NCBI GenBank assembly: GCA_046297395.1
Contig: JBKCNM010000023.1
Location: 1-32,386, forward strand
Direction: 5' to 3'
From: JBEICQ01 sp046297395
Lineage (GTDB): Bacteria > Bacteroidota > Bacteroidia > UBA4408
DNA: 32,386 nucleotides
Shown one piece after another: positions 15,312 through 24,417 of the stretch. The position numbers and the translations under genes were made by a program. The notes beneath the pieces are model-generated. The model saw nothing but the letters and a program-made list of their open reading frames with translations. It searched no databases and was not told the origin of the DNA. The first letter of the stretch is position 1. Each line of letters begins with the position of its first letter.

Positions 15312-16733
15312 TTATTTCCCCCTGCCCTGCACCACAATCAGCACAGTATAGATTAAGATTTTGAGGTCCACAAGGATGCTCATGTTTTCAAGGTACAAGA
15401 GGTCATACTTCATTCTCTGAATCATTTCCTCCACATTTTCCGCGTATCCAAATTTTACCTGCCCCCAGCTGGTGATGCCCGGCTTGATCTTATGCAACAC
15501 ACGGTAATGAGGCGCCTCTTTAACAATGAGATCGATAAAATGCTTTCTTTCCGGTCTGGGACCAACAAGTGACATTTCACCAATGAGCACATTGTAAAAC
15601 TGTGGCAATTCATCCAAACGAACCTTCCGCATAAACTTTCCGAAAGGAGTGATACGGGGATCATCTTTGCTCGAAAGCGCAGGCCCGTTTCTTTCTGCAT
15701 CCACATACATGGACCTGAACTTATACATGGTAAACGGTTGTCCGTTTAAACCAATTCTTTCGTGGGAGTAAAACACGGGTCCGCGGGAAGTGGCTTTTAC
15801 AATAAAGGCCACCACCAGGTATAAAGGAGAGAGGATGACCAAGCTTAAAACCGAAGCAAAAATATCCATCACCCGTTTGAGAACCTTTTGCCACGGGAGG
15901 AGATAATGGTTGGAAATTTCAATCAATGGTTCTCCAAAAATGGAGGTCATTTTTACGCTGCCAGAGAGGATATCATACACATCAGGAATAATTTTCACCA
16001 TTACCTGTGTGGTTTCCAGTTCCTCAATAATTTTCCTTAGGTATTCATGCTCCCAGCTTTCAATGGCAATCAGCACCTCTTCTACATCCTGCTTTTCAAT
16101 CACTTTTCTTAAATCTTTGAGTTCTCCCAAATGCGGCAGATAGGTTTTTAGCAGATGTCCTTTCCCGTTCTTGTTTTCGATATGCAAAAAACCAATGAAC
16201 TTATTGCCCGAAGATTTTTTCTCCTCCTGTAATTCATTGTAAAGGTTCATGGCATTCTGGTTGCTGCCTATCATCAATGTATTGAAACCGATAATGCGGT
16301 TGTGCACGCGCCAAACAATACTGTTTGCGATGAATAGTTTAAACGGATAGGAAATAATAAAATGGATGGAAAACAAACCTGCCAAAGATTTGTAATACTC
16401 TTTGTAACTATTGATTTTGTCGTCAAGCAGGAGGAGGAAAAACAAGACCAGGGAACCGGTGATGGCAATGGCAATAAACTGCAGAAACTCTTTGAGTCTC
16501 GATCTTCTCAGCACATGCACATAGTTTCCCCAGAGTGCGTAGAGCAACAACCAGAAAAAGGGCACGAACAACAAAGCGAGCATGAACTTCTCATCCCCAA
16601 GAAAATCTCCCAAGCCCAACTGCGATTGTCCCTCGATATACCTTTTTCTAAAAAGATAAAATAACGACCAAGAAGCTACAGCCGAGAGGTAATCGGTAGC
16701 TATCTGAAGTTTGAACCAGTGGTTTTTGGGCAT
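15312..16733 (-). CDS. Polyprenyl-phosphate sugar-1-phosphate transferase (exopolysaccharide)
   Basis: Membrane enzyme of the WbaP/WcaJ type that starts a surface-polysaccharide repeat unit by loading a sugar phosphate onto undecaprenyl phosphate. The 473 residues comprise an N-terminal membrane region with about four helices (10-140), a nucleotide-fold-like middle domain (about 148-255) and the bacterial sugar transferase domain (284-473). The last domain shows KRVMDIFASVLSLVILSPLY (membrane entry helix), FYSHERIG (E325 R326), KFRSM (338-342), LDELPQ (373-378) and GPRPER (391-396). The sugar cannot be told. It lies 46 bases after purK on the same strand, so read-through from purK is possible. 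No other glycan genes are in view except the convergent ABC exporter. Confidence 0.92.
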   Translation of the reverse strand: MPKNHWFKLQIATDYLSAVASWSLFYLFRKRYIEGQSQLGLGDFLGDEKFMLALLFVPFFWLLLYALWGNYVHVLRRSRLKEFLQFIAIAITGSLVLFFLLLLDDKINSYKEYYKSLAGLFSIHFIISYPFKLFIANSIVWRVHNRIIGFNTLMIGSNQNAMNLYNELQEEKKSSGNKFIGFLHIENKNGKGHLLKTYLPHLGELKDLRKVIEKQDVEEVLIAIESWEHEYLRKIIEELETTQVMVKIIPDVYDILSGSVKMTSIFGEPLIEISNHYLLPWQKVLKRVMDIFASVLSLVILSPLYLVVAFIVKATSRGPVFYSHERIGLNGQPFTMYKFRSMYVDAERNGPALSSKDDPRITPFGKFMRKVRLDELPQFYNVLIGEMSLVGPRPERKHFIDLIVKEAPHYRVLHKIKPGITSWGQVKFGYAENVEEMIQRMKYDLLYLENMSILVDLKILIYTVLIVVQGRGK

Positions 16734-16779
16734 GAACAGAGAGTAACGAAAAATAAGAATAGATTATTGCCGACTAAAT

Positions 16780-17913
16780 TCAGATATTATTAACACACAT
16801 TACTTTTATTAAACTTCTGAGCCGCATGGCTTGAAAAACAGCATCTTGCATATTTTCTCTGAGGACGGTTACATGCCCCATTTTCCGGCCGGGCTTGGTT
16901 ATTTTTTTGCCATACCAATGCAGGTAAGCACCATTCGCAGCTACTATCTCATCCATTCCAATGAGCATGGCCTCACCCTCATGACCTTCGCAGCCAATAA
17001 GGTTTATCATCACTGCAGGCATCCGAGAAATGGTGCTTGCCGGAGGCAATCCGGTAATTGCAAAAAGCCATAGCATAAACTGCGAACATGCGTTTGCCTC
17101 TATGCTGGCATGACCGGAATTGTGAGGACGGGGAGCCATCTCATTCACATATAATGCATTGTTTTCATCCAGAAAAAACTCAACTGCCAGCAATCCTGTG
17201 ATAGCAAGTGCTTGGGCAGCCTGCAAGGCAAGCTGAGCAGCTTTTTCAGCCAATGCCAAAGGAATCTCTGCCGGCGAAATCAGGTAATCAACAAGGTGAA
17301 GTTCACCATGAAATGAACTTTCTACGGGAGGAAAAACAGCTGTTTCTCCTTTGCTGTTTCTGGAGACTATCACTGCAAGCTCTTTTTGCACCTTCACCTT
17401 CCGTTCAACCAGCCATGGACCCGGAATGCTTACCGGATCGGCGCTGTTGTTGAGTTGCTGAACGCCTTTGCCATCATACCCGCCTGTCCTCGATTTGATG
17501 AATACCGGCCAGCCAAAAGGTTGATCCGCTATTTGAGCGGCTGTGTCTGCAAGAAAAAAATCCCCGCAGGGCAGGGCATGGTGCTTAAGAAATTCCTTTT
17601 GTCTTCCCTTGTCCTTAATCAATTCAATAACCTCCGGTTCCGGAAAAACCTTGATTCCCCTGTCTCTGAGATCAAAAAGGGCACGGGTATTTACATCTTC
17701 AATCTCGATGGTAAGTATGTCTACATTTTTGCCGAATTGCATGACCTGTTCATAGTCCCTGAAACTTCCGCAGGTAAAACCATCTGCCAAAACGGCTGCG
17801 GGCGCATCCGGATCGGGGTCGAGCACATAAAAAGAAAAGGGAAATGACCGGGCTTCTTGCAAAAACATGCGGCCAAGCTGTCCACCTCCTAGAATTCCGA
17901 TCTTTTTAATCAT
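16780..17913 (-). CDS. purK: N5-carboxyaminoimidazole ribonucleotide synthase
   Basis: ATP-grasp enzyme of de novo purine synthesis that makes N5-CAIR from AIR, bicarbonate and ATP. It is 377 residues from the ATG at 17913. The frame extends to 17955, but MIKKIGILGGGQLGRM is the classic PurK start. Visible motifs are GGGQLGRM (8-15), the ATP-grasp lid region KSRTGGYDGKGVQ, and the metal/ATP end VNEMAPRPHNSGH. No purE is next to it in this window. A TACTTTTG -7 box ends only 5 bases before the ATG, which would give a leaderless or near-leaderless transcript. It is divergent from the M42 peptidase gene. Confidence 0.95.
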   Translation of the reverse strand: MIKKIGILGGGQLGRMFLQEARSFPFSFYVLDPDPDAPAAVLADGFTCGSFRDYEQVMQFGKNVDILTIEIEDVNTRALFDLRDRGIKVFPEPEVIELIKDKGRQKEFLKHHALPCGDFFLADTAAQIADQPFGWPVFIKSRTGGYDGKGVQQLNNSADPVSIPGPWLVERKVKVQKELAVIVSRNSKGETAVFPPVESSFHGELHLVDYLISPAEIPLALAEKAAQLALQAAQALAITGLLAVEFFLDENNALYVNEMAPRPHNSGHASIEANACSQFMLWLFAITGLPPASTISRMPAVMINLIGCEGHEGEAMLIGMDEIVAANGAYLHWYGKKITKPGRKMGHVTVLRENMQDAVFQAMRLRSLIKVMCVNNI

Positions 17914-17918
17914 GTGCA

Positions 17919-17926
17919 CAAAAGTA
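17919..17926 (-). promoter_or_regulatory. -7 box immediately upstream of purK
   Basis: Minus strand reads TACTTTTG, exact for TAnnTTTG, ending 5 bases from the ATG. Initiation at the normal distance would fall at or next to the A of the start codon. Confidence 0.45.
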
Positions 17927-17960
17927 AATATTACATTCGTGGGATTAAGTTTCAAAAAAA

Positions 17961-19055
17961 ATGGCCAAGAAAAAAAGCTCCATCATCACGGCATCTGCCG
18001 AACAGTTTCTGGGTAAATACCTCAACAATCCCTCTCCCACCGGCTTCGAGTCAAAAGGCCAGGAACTATGGCTGAAATACATCAAGCCTTACATCCACAC
18101 CCACATGGTAGATACCTATGGAACAGTGGTGGGCATCATCAATCCGGATGCGGAATACAGGGTTGTTATTGAGGCGCATGCTGATGAAATCAGTTGGTTT
18201 GTGAGTTACATCACCTCCGATGGATTTATTTACCTGAAACGAAATGGAGGAAGCGATCACCAGATTGCACCCAGCAAGCGCGTAAATATTCACACGGAAA
18301 AAGGCATGATTAAAGCCGTTTTTGGCTGGCCAGCCATCCACACCAGGGATGCCATGAAAGAAGAACCTCCCTCACCAAAAAATATTTTTCTGGATTGCGG
18401 ATGCCACTCCCGTGCAGAGGTAGAAAAGCTTGGAATTCATGTGGGTTGCGTGGTTACCTACGAAGATGAGTTTATCCAACTCAACGACCGTTATTATGTG
18501 GGCAGAGCACTGGACAACCGCATCGGAGGATTTATGATTGCACAGGTGGCCAGGATCCTTCATGAGAACAAGGTAAAACTCCCCTTTGGCCTCTATATCA
18601 CTAATGCCGTGCAGGAAGAGGTAGGGCTCAGGGGAGCTGAGATGATTGTGAATAAGATTAAACCCCATGCCGCCATCATTACCGATGTTTGCCACGACAC
18701 GCAAACTCCCATGCTCAATAAAATTACCAATGGCGACCTGGCTTGTGGGAAAGGACCTGTTTTAACTTACGGGCCTGCAGTGCAAAATAATCTTCTCAAA
18801 CTCCTTGTAGAAACTGCAGGTAAAAACAAAATTGATTTTCAGAGGCAAGCAGTCTCCAGGGCCACAGGAACTGATACAGATGCCTTTGCCTACAACGGAG
18901 GCGGTGTGGCTTCTGCACTCATCTCACTCCCATTGAGATACATGCATACCACTGTGGAGATGGTACATAAAAAAGATGTGGAAGCAGTGATTCGCCTGAT
19001 TTTTGAATCGCTCAAAGGAATCAAGAGTGGGCATGATTTTAGATACCTGAAATAG
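17961..19055 (+). CDS. M42 family metallo-aminopeptidase
   Basis: Cytosolic, large self-assembling aminopeptidase of the M42 (TET/glutamyl aminopeptidase, 'endoglucanase M') family, 364 residues. All five expected dizinc ligands and the catalytic base are visible: H73 in EAHADE (D75 supports), bridging D185 in GRALDNRIGG, E219-E220 in VQEEVGLRGA, D242 in IITDV and H329 in RYMHTTVE. Together they indicate an intact, active enzyme that trims N-terminal residues from peptides. ATG at 17961 leaves 47 bases to the divergent purK start. A lysine-rich start (MAKKKSS) argues against export. Confidence 0.93.
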   Translation: MAKKKSSIITASAEQFLGKYLNNPSPTGFESKGQELWLKYIKPYIHTHMVDTYGTVVGIINPDAEYRVVIEAHADEISWFVSYITSDGFIYLKRNGGSDHQIAPSKRVNIHTEKGMIKAVFGWPAIHTRDAMKEEPPSPKNIFLDCGCHSRAEVEKLGIHVGCVVTYEDEFIQLNDRYYVGRALDNRIGGFMIAQVARILHENKVKLPFGLYITNAVQEEVGLRGAEMIVNKIKPHAAIITDVCHDTQTPMLNKITNGDLACGKGPVLTYGPAVQNNLLKLLVETAGKNKIDFQRQAVSRATGTDTDAFAYNGGGVASALISLPLRYMHTTVEMVHKKDVEAVIRLIFESLKGIKSGHDFRYLK

Positions 19056-19137
19056 CCCGGTTAACAATTGTTAAACAATCAACCTCCACTTGCCTGCAGC
19101 TCGCCAGAAAACAAGGGCTTAAGCTGCAAAAAGTTTT

Positions 19138-19145
19138 TACATTTG
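19138..19145 (+). promoter_or_regulatory. -7 box of the PPIase/MoxR operon
   Basis: TACATTTG, exact for TAnnTTTG, 20 bases before the ATG at 19166. No TTTG -33 at normal spacing. A 14-base palindrome TTAACAATTGTTAA lies at 19061-19074, about 65 bases upstream. Confidence 0.55.
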
Positions 19146-19165
19146 CGCCTGCTCTAAAAAAGATT

Positions 19166-21202
19166 ATGAACGCCAAACATTTGATTGTGTATGCCATGTT
19201 GTTAAGTGGCTTACAAGTAGTTGCTCAGAAAAAACAGGCTGTCACTGCTGCTCCCAAAAAACCGGCCACTCAGGTAGCCAAAAATGAAGATCCACAGATG
19301 TTGGTCATCGGAGGAAAACCGGTGAGTAAATCTGAATTTCTATCCATCTACAAGAAAAACAACAAGGAACAGAAATTTGATTCTGCTTCGGTGAAGGAAT
19401 ACCTTGAACTCTTTATCAATTTCAAACTCAAGGTGAGGGAAGCAGAAGAAATGGGACTCGATACCATTGCTTCTTTCAAAAACGAGCTTGAAGGTTACAG
19501 AAAACAACTTGCTCAACCCTACCTGGTAGACAACGAAGTAAATGAACAACTTCTTCGCGAAGCCTACGATCGCATGAAAACCGATATCAAAGCGGCTCAT
19601 ATCCTGATTAAATGTCCGCAAGAGGCGCTCCCCAAAGACACGCTCGCGGCCTACAACAAGAGCATTGAAGCGAGAAATAAAATCCTTAAAGGAGAAGCGT
19701 TTGAAGAGGTTGCAAAAAAATATTCCGAAGATCCTTCTGTAAAAGAAAATAACGGCGACCTGGGATTTTTTACTTCGCTCCAGATGGTGTATCCCTTCGA
19801 ATCTGCCTGCTACAAAAGCAAAGCAGGAGACATTACCATGCCTGTTAGAACCCGTTTCGGTTACCACATCATCAAAGTGATTGAAAAACGCCCGAATCCC
19901 GGACAAATTACTGCCGCTCACATCATGATTAAGGGTGGCAAAGAGCTGCGAGGAGAAGACTCTGTTAATGTGCGTAAGAAAATAGATGAAATCTATGCCA
20001 AATTAAAAGCCGGTGAAGACTTTGCAGAGCTTGCCAAGCAATTTAGCGATGACAAAGCATCTTCCAGAAAAGGTGGTGAGCTTCCCTCCTTTGGCACAGG
20101 AAGAATGGTTTTGGAATTTGAAAAGGCTGCATTCGCACTTTCAAAAGATGGAGATTACTCAGCGCCGGTGCAAACCATGTATGGCTGGCACATCATCAAA
20201 AGAATTTCAAAAAAAGAAATAGGCAGTTTTGAGGAGCTGAAGAACGAAATCAAAACCAAGGTGGGCAAAGACTCCCGTTCACAGAAAAGCAAAGATTCCA
20301 TGCTTTCTAAAATCAGGAAAGAATATGGATTCTCCGACAATCCAAAACTTGCCGAAGAGTGTATTGCTGTTCTCGACACAACCTTTTTCGAGGGCAAATG
20401 GAAGGCGACTGCTGCCAAGAACCTAACCAAAAATCTATGCAAAATCGGCGACAAACAATACACCCAGACTGATTTTGCCAAGTTTCTTGAAAGCCACCAA
20501 ACCAAGCGTACAAAAATTGACATGCGCATCGTGGTAACGGACATGTACAAACAATTTGTTGACGAAAACCTCCTCGCATATGAAGAAAGCAACTTGGGAA
20601 AGAAACATGCAGATTATCGTGCGCTTTTGCAGGAATACAGGGATGGGATTTTATTGTTCGACCTGACCGACAAAAAGGTATGGTCCAAAGCCGTGAAAGA
20701 CACTGTTGGTCTGAAAGAGTTTTACGATGCACACAAGGAAAAATACATGTGGGATGAGAGGGTACAGGCCATCGTATATACCTGCAAGAATGATTCGATT
20801 GCCAATGCTGTGAAAGCACTCCTCAATCCCCCACCTACAAAGAAAAAGAAGAAAGATAAGGATGCAGACAAGCCACTTACCGAATCAGAGATCCTCGCAA
20901 AAATCAACCAGCAATCCCAGTTGAACCTGAGAATTGAACATGGTAAATTCAGCAAAGGGGAAAATGAGGCGGTAGACAAAGCAGGTAAAAATCCGGGAAT
21001 AAGCCCCAACATGGCCATAGGCAAACAAAGTTTTTTTGTAAATGTCGAAAAGATTCTTGCACCTGAACCCAAAACACTCAGTGAAGCCAAAGGCCTGATC
21101 ACAGCCGATTACCAGAATGTGCTGGAAAAACAATGGATTGAAAACCTGCGCAAAAAGTACAAGGTTGAAATCAACCGTGAAGTACTCTCCAAGTTGCCCT
21201 GA
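19166..21202 (+). CDS. Periplasmic peptidyl-prolyl isomerase with two parvulin domains
   Basis: SurA/PpiD-like folding factor for envelope proteins, 678 residues. The signal peptide is about 1-20 (ending LQVVAQ). After an alpha-helical chaperone region (about 45-135), parvulin domain 1 spans about 141-241 (AAHILIKCP ... FGYHIIKVIE) and parvulin domain 2 about 248-348 (TAAHIMIKGG ... YGWHIIKRIS). The C-terminal ~330 residues are helical and less conserved, with a lysine-rich linker (PPPTKKKKKDKD, about 550-562) and a third, degenerate parvulin-like segment. It heads a five-gene plus-strand run. In Bacteroidota such proteins are thought to help outer-membrane protein assembly. Confidence 0.9.
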   Translation: MNAKHLIVYAMLLSGLQVVAQKKQAVTAAPKKPATQVAKNEDPQMLVIGGKPVSKSEFLSIYKKNNKEQKFDSASVKEYLELFINFKLKVREAEEMGLDTIASFKNELEGYRKQLAQPYLVDNEVNEQLLREAYDRMKTDIKAAHILIKCPQEALPKDTLAAYNKSIEARNKILKGEAFEEVAKKYSEDPSVKENNGDLGFFTSLQMVYPFESACYKSKAGDITMPVRTRFGYHIIKVIEKRPNPGQITAAHIMIKGGKELRGEDSVNVRKKIDEIYAKLKAGEDFAELAKQFSDDKASSRKGGELPSFGTGRMVLEFEKAAFALSKDGDYSAPVQTMYGWHIIKRISKKEIGSFEELKNEIKTKVGKDSRSQKSKDSMLSKIRKEYGFSDNPKLAEECIAVLDTTFFEGKWKATAAKNLTKNLCKIGDKQYTQTDFAKFLESHQTKRTKIDMRIVVTDMYKQFVDENLLAYEESNLGKKHADYRALLQEYRDGILLFDLTDKKVWSKAVKDTVGLKEFYDAHKEKYMWDERVQAIVYTCKNDSIANAVKALLNPPPTKKKKKDKDADKPLTESEILAKINQQSQLNLRIEHGKFSKGENEAVDKAGKNPGISPNMAIGKQSFFVNVEKILAPEPKTLSEAKGLITADYQNVLEKQWIENLRKKYKVEINREVLSKLP

Positions 21203-21247
21203 AAAACCACTTAAGAAGGTCTTGTAAAGCAAGTCCTTTCAGCCCAT

Positions 21248-22093
21248 ATGAAGCTTTTTTCAACCTTTCTTCTCATTTCAATCTTCCTGTTTGGTTGCTC
21301 AGAAAAAAGGCAAGGAAAAGATTTTGTGGCAAGAGCGTATGACAAGGTTCTTGTAAAAGCAGATATTGCAGGAGTGGTGCCCCCCGGAGTGCACGGAAAA
21401 GACAGTTTAAACATGATCAAATCCTATGTGCAAAACTGGATTGAGAACCAGGTGATGCTGCGGCAGTCGGAAAACAACTTGGAAGCAGAACAGAAAAATT
21501 TCGATCGCGAAATTGAATCCTATCGAAACGCTCTCGTGATATATACCTACCAGAAAGAGTTTGTCAGGCAAAAACTGGACACATCCGTAAGCGACAATGA
21601 AATTAGGGAATATTATGATAAACATCCTTCGGAATTTCTCCTCAAAGACAATATCGTTCAGGTAAGATATATCAAACTTGCAAAAGTTACCCGTGGTGCA
21701 GCCCTTGTAAAATCGCTATACCAAAGCAACCGTGAAAGCGACATGCGCAAGCTTGATGTCTTTTGCAGAAGAAATGCTGTTAACTATTTTTTAGATGATA
21801 GCAAATGGCTTTACTTCAAGGATCTAAAAAAAGAAATTCCCATCAAAACATATGATGAAGAGGAGTTTTTAAAAAATAACAAATCAATCGAGTTTACGCA
21901 GGGAGATTTTATGTACTTTGTGGGAATAAAAGGTTTCAGAACAAAAGAAACCCGTTCTCCCATGGCATTTGAAAAAGAAAACATCCGTCGGATGATTTTG
22001 AACAGCAAAAAGCTGCGTCTGATTGATAGCCACAAGCGGGATATTCTTGAACAAGCAAAAAACAGCAATGAAGTGGAAAACAATATTCCTTGA
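21248..22093 (+). CDS. Lipoprotein related to the SurA N-terminal region
   Basis: A 281-residue lipoprotein with signal peptide and lipobox LFGC (Cys17). The mature part is helix-rich and charged, with a SurA-N-like arrangement (KSYVQNWIENQVMLRQSENN, then SVSDNEIREYYDKHPSEFLL), followed by a segment where a parvulin domain would sit, but I see none of the parvulin core motifs. This suggests a chaperone without isomerase activity. It lies between the two PPIase genes, 45 bases after the first; its end overlaps the start of the third gene by 26 bases. The function is inferred from position and weak similarity only. Confidence 0.75.
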   Translation: MKLFSTFLLISIFLFGCSEKRQGKDFVARAYDKVLVKADIAGVVPPGVHGKDSLNMIKSYVQNWIENQVMLRQSENNLEAEQKNFDREIESYRNALVIYTYQKEFVRQKLDTSVSDNEIREYYDKHPSEFLLKDNIVQVRYIKLAKVTRGAALVKSLYQSNRESDMRKLDVFCRRNAVNYFLDDSKWLYFKDLKKEIPIKTYDEEEFLKNNKSIEFTQGDFMYFVGIKGFRTKETRSPMAFEKENIRRMILNSKKLRLIDSHKRDILEQAKNSNEVENNIP

Positions 22094-23441
22094 CTTATTC
22101 CTTTTCCTGCTGTTTCTTGATGCAAGCAGCCAAGGATTGGGAAAAAAACTGAAGACATCAGATGTCATGATCAACAAGGTTGAGGCTGTGGTTGGCCAAA
22201 ACCTGATTCTCAGTTCCGATATTGAAAATGAATATCATCAGGCCCAGGCCCAAGGCGTTCGCGTGCCCGATCGTTGTGCCATCATTGAGGAATTACTGTT
22301 TAACAAATTGTTGGTACATCAGGCTGAGATAGATTCCATTACAGTGAATGACCAGCAGGTTCAGCAGGAACTTGATCAACGCATGCGCTATTATATAGGG
22401 CAGGTTGGATCAGAGGAGAAACTCGAAGAATTTTATGGAAAAACCATCGCAGAACTGAAAGAAGATTTTCGGGATGATGTAAAAAATCTTCTGCTTGCCC
22501 GTACCATGCAATCTAAAATTACCGGTGATACCAAGGTGTCTCCCTCTGAAGTGAGGGCTTATTATCATTCTCTTCCTAATGACACCCTGCCTTTGATTGA
22601 TGCAGAATATGAAATTGCACAAATTGTTAAGAAACCGGGTATTGATGAGGCCGAAAAAAACCGGGTAAGAGAAAAACTGGAAGCCATCCGAAAAAGAATA
22701 GTAAACGGTGAGGATTTCTCTACGCTTGCTGTGCTTTACTCAGATGATACGGAGTCGGCCAAGCGTGGCGGAGAATTGGGCTTTGTGGGAAGAAATGACC
22801 TTGTTCCCGAGTTCTCTGCTGAGGCTTTTAATTTGCGTGGCAAGGAGATATCAAGAATCGTGGAGAGTCCATTTGGATACCATATTATCCAACTGATTGC
22901 CCGCCGTGGAGAGATGATCAATGTTCGACACATCCTCATGATTCCCAAACCCTCTCAGGATAATTTTATCAAAGCACAGCGCCTGCTCGACAGCTTAAGA
23001 ATTGAAATTACAGAGAAAAAATCCATCAGTTTTGAAGATGCTGCCCTGAGATTCTCTGATGATAGTGAATCAAAGAATAACGGTGGCATCATGTTCAATC
23101 CCCGTCAGGGCAATACCCGTTTTAATGCCGAAGAAATGGAACCCGGACTCTTTTTTATTGTTGACAAACTAAAACCGGGTGAGATATCTCCTGTATCAAG
23201 GTCAGCCGGACAGGATGGCAAACCGGTAAGTAAACTTGTTCAACTGAAAAGTCGTACGCAACCTCACAGAGCAAATCCGAGAGACGATTACCAACGCCTG
23301 CAACAGATGGCTCTGATGCAAAAACAAGCCAAACTGATCAACGATTGGGTAAATAAGAAAAGAAAAACCACCTTCATAAAAATCTCCGGTGATTACAGCG
23401 CTTGTCGCTTTAAAAACCAATGGACCGATACACAACAATAA
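22068..23441 (+). CDS. SurA-like periplasmic peptidyl-prolyl isomerase
   Basis: Outer-membrane-protein chaperone of SurA layout, 457 residues from the ATG at 22068. The frame is open from 22023, but only the inner start gives a signal peptide (about 1-22, ending DASSQ). The SurA N-terminal domain (about 33-155) begins INKVEAVVGQNLILSSDIE, typical for SurA. Parvulin domain 1 spans about 178-280 (AEYEIAQIVKKP ... FGYHIIQLIARR) and parvulin domain 2 about 284-390 (INVRHILMIPKP ...). A helical tail follows. It overlaps the lipoprotein gene by 26 bases, and the MoxR gene starts 2 bases after its stop, so all three are in one transcript. Confidence 0.92.
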   Translation: MKWKTIFLDLFLFLLFLDASSQGLGKKLKTSDVMINKVEAVVGQNLILSSDIENEYHQAQAQGVRVPDRCAIIEELLFNKLLVHQAEIDSITVNDQQVQQELDQRMRYYIGQVGSEEKLEEFYGKTIAELKEDFRDDVKNLLLARTMQSKITGDTKVSPSEVRAYYHSLPNDTLPLIDAEYEIAQIVKKPGIDEAEKNRVREKLEAIRKRIVNGEDFSTLAVLYSDDTESAKRGGELGFVGRNDLVPEFSAEAFNLRGKEISRIVESPFGYHIIQLIARRGEMINVRHILMIPKPSQDNFIKAQRLLDSLRIEITEKKSISFEDAALRFSDDSESKNNGGIMFNPRQGNTRFNAEEMEPGLFFIVDKLKPGEISPVSRSAGQDGKPVSKLVQLKSRTQPHRANPRDDYQRLQQMALMQKQAKLINDWVNKKRKTTFIKISGDYSACRFKNQWTDTQQ

Positions 23442-23443
23442 AC

Positions 23444-24412
23444 ATGAGTACCTATCAAAATGATGTAGAAGCGGTAAAACAGTTTACCCTAAAATACGAA
23501 GCCCTTACAAATGAAATCGGAAAAGTTATTGTGGGTCAGGAAAACATTCTCAAGGATGTGCTCATCTGCATATTCGGGAGAGGACATTGTCTCCTGGTTG
23601 GTGTACCCGGACTTGCAAAAACCCTGTTGGTAAACACCATCTCAAGGGTTCTCGGCCTTTCTTTCAGCCGTATTCAGTTTACACCCGACCTGATGCCAAG
23701 CGACATTATAGGTTCAGAAATTCTCAATGACCGAAGGGAATTCGAGTTTATCAAAGGGCCACTTTTTGCGAATATTGTACTTGCCGACGAGATCAACCGC
23801 ACCCCGCCCAAAACCCAATCTGCATTGCTCGAAGCCATGCAGGAAAAAGCAGTTACTGCAGCAGGAAAAAGATATGAATTGGGCAATCCTTTTTTCGTTC
23901 TGGCCACTCAAAATCCCATCGAGCAAGAAGGCACCTATCCCCTTCCTGAAGCCCAGCTCGACCGTTTTATGTTCAATGTATATTTAGACTATCCCACCTA
24001 TGAGCAGGAATTATCAATAGTTAAAAATACCACCGCCGACAGGAATGTGCATTTAGATACCATTCTCGATGCCTCAGAAATTGTTTACTTCCAGAACCTG
24101 GTAAGAAAAATACCCGTTGCTGACAATGTGTTGGAGTTTGCCGTGAAACTTGCCGTAAAAACGCGTCCGTCCAACGCTGATGCTCCTTCAGTGGTAAAAA
24201 ATTACTTGTCCTGGGGAGCCGGGCCCAGGGCTTCTCAAAACCTTGTTGTGGGAGCCAAAGCCCTCGCACTGATCAAAGGGAAATTTTCTCCTGATATAGA
24301 GGATGTAAAAGGAGTTGCTTACGGTGTACTCAGACACAGAATCGTAAGAAACTACAAAGCAGAAGCTGATGGGGTAAGCGTTGAAGAAATCATCAATGAT
24401 CTCATGAAATAA
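23444..24412 (+). CDS. MoxR-family AAA+ ATPase
   Basis: Cytosolic AAA+ ATPase of 322 residues. Motifs: Walker A GVPGLAKT (53-60), Walker B IVLADEINRTPPKTQSALLEAM (from 111, D115/E116), sensor 1 ATQNPIEQEGTYPLPEAQLDRF (154-175). MoxR proteins act as chaperones that load metals or cofactors or activate partners, usually with von Willebrand A-domain proteins encoded beside them. No VWA/DUF58 gene is seen here; instead it sits between a SurA-like PPIase and a DUF4340 protein. The start at 23444 is preferred over an in-frame upstream start inside the surA-like gene. The partner is unknown. Confidence 0.92.
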   Translation: MSTYQNDVEAVKQFTLKYEALTNEIGKVIVGQENILKDVLICIFGRGHCLLVGVPGLAKTLLVNTISRVLGLSFSRIQFTPDLMPSDIIGSEILNDRREFEFIKGPLFANIVLADEINRTPPKTQSALLEAMQEKAVTAAGKRYELGNPFFVLATQNPIEQEGTYPLPEAQLDRFMFNVYLDYPTYEQELSIVKNTTADRNVHLDTILDASEIVYFQNLVRKIPVADNVLEFAVKLAVKTRPSNADAPSVVKNYLSWGAGPRASQNLVVGAKALALIKGKFSPDIEDVKGVAYGVLRHRIVRNYKAEADGVSVEEIINDLMK

Positions 24413-24417
24413 AAAAC

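Noticed and set aside
19340..19921. 193-codon minus-strand frame within the first PPIase gene
   Set aside because: Long, but phenylalanine-rich and without recognisable domain; it is the shadow of a lysine/glutamate-rich coding strand with clear parvulin domains.
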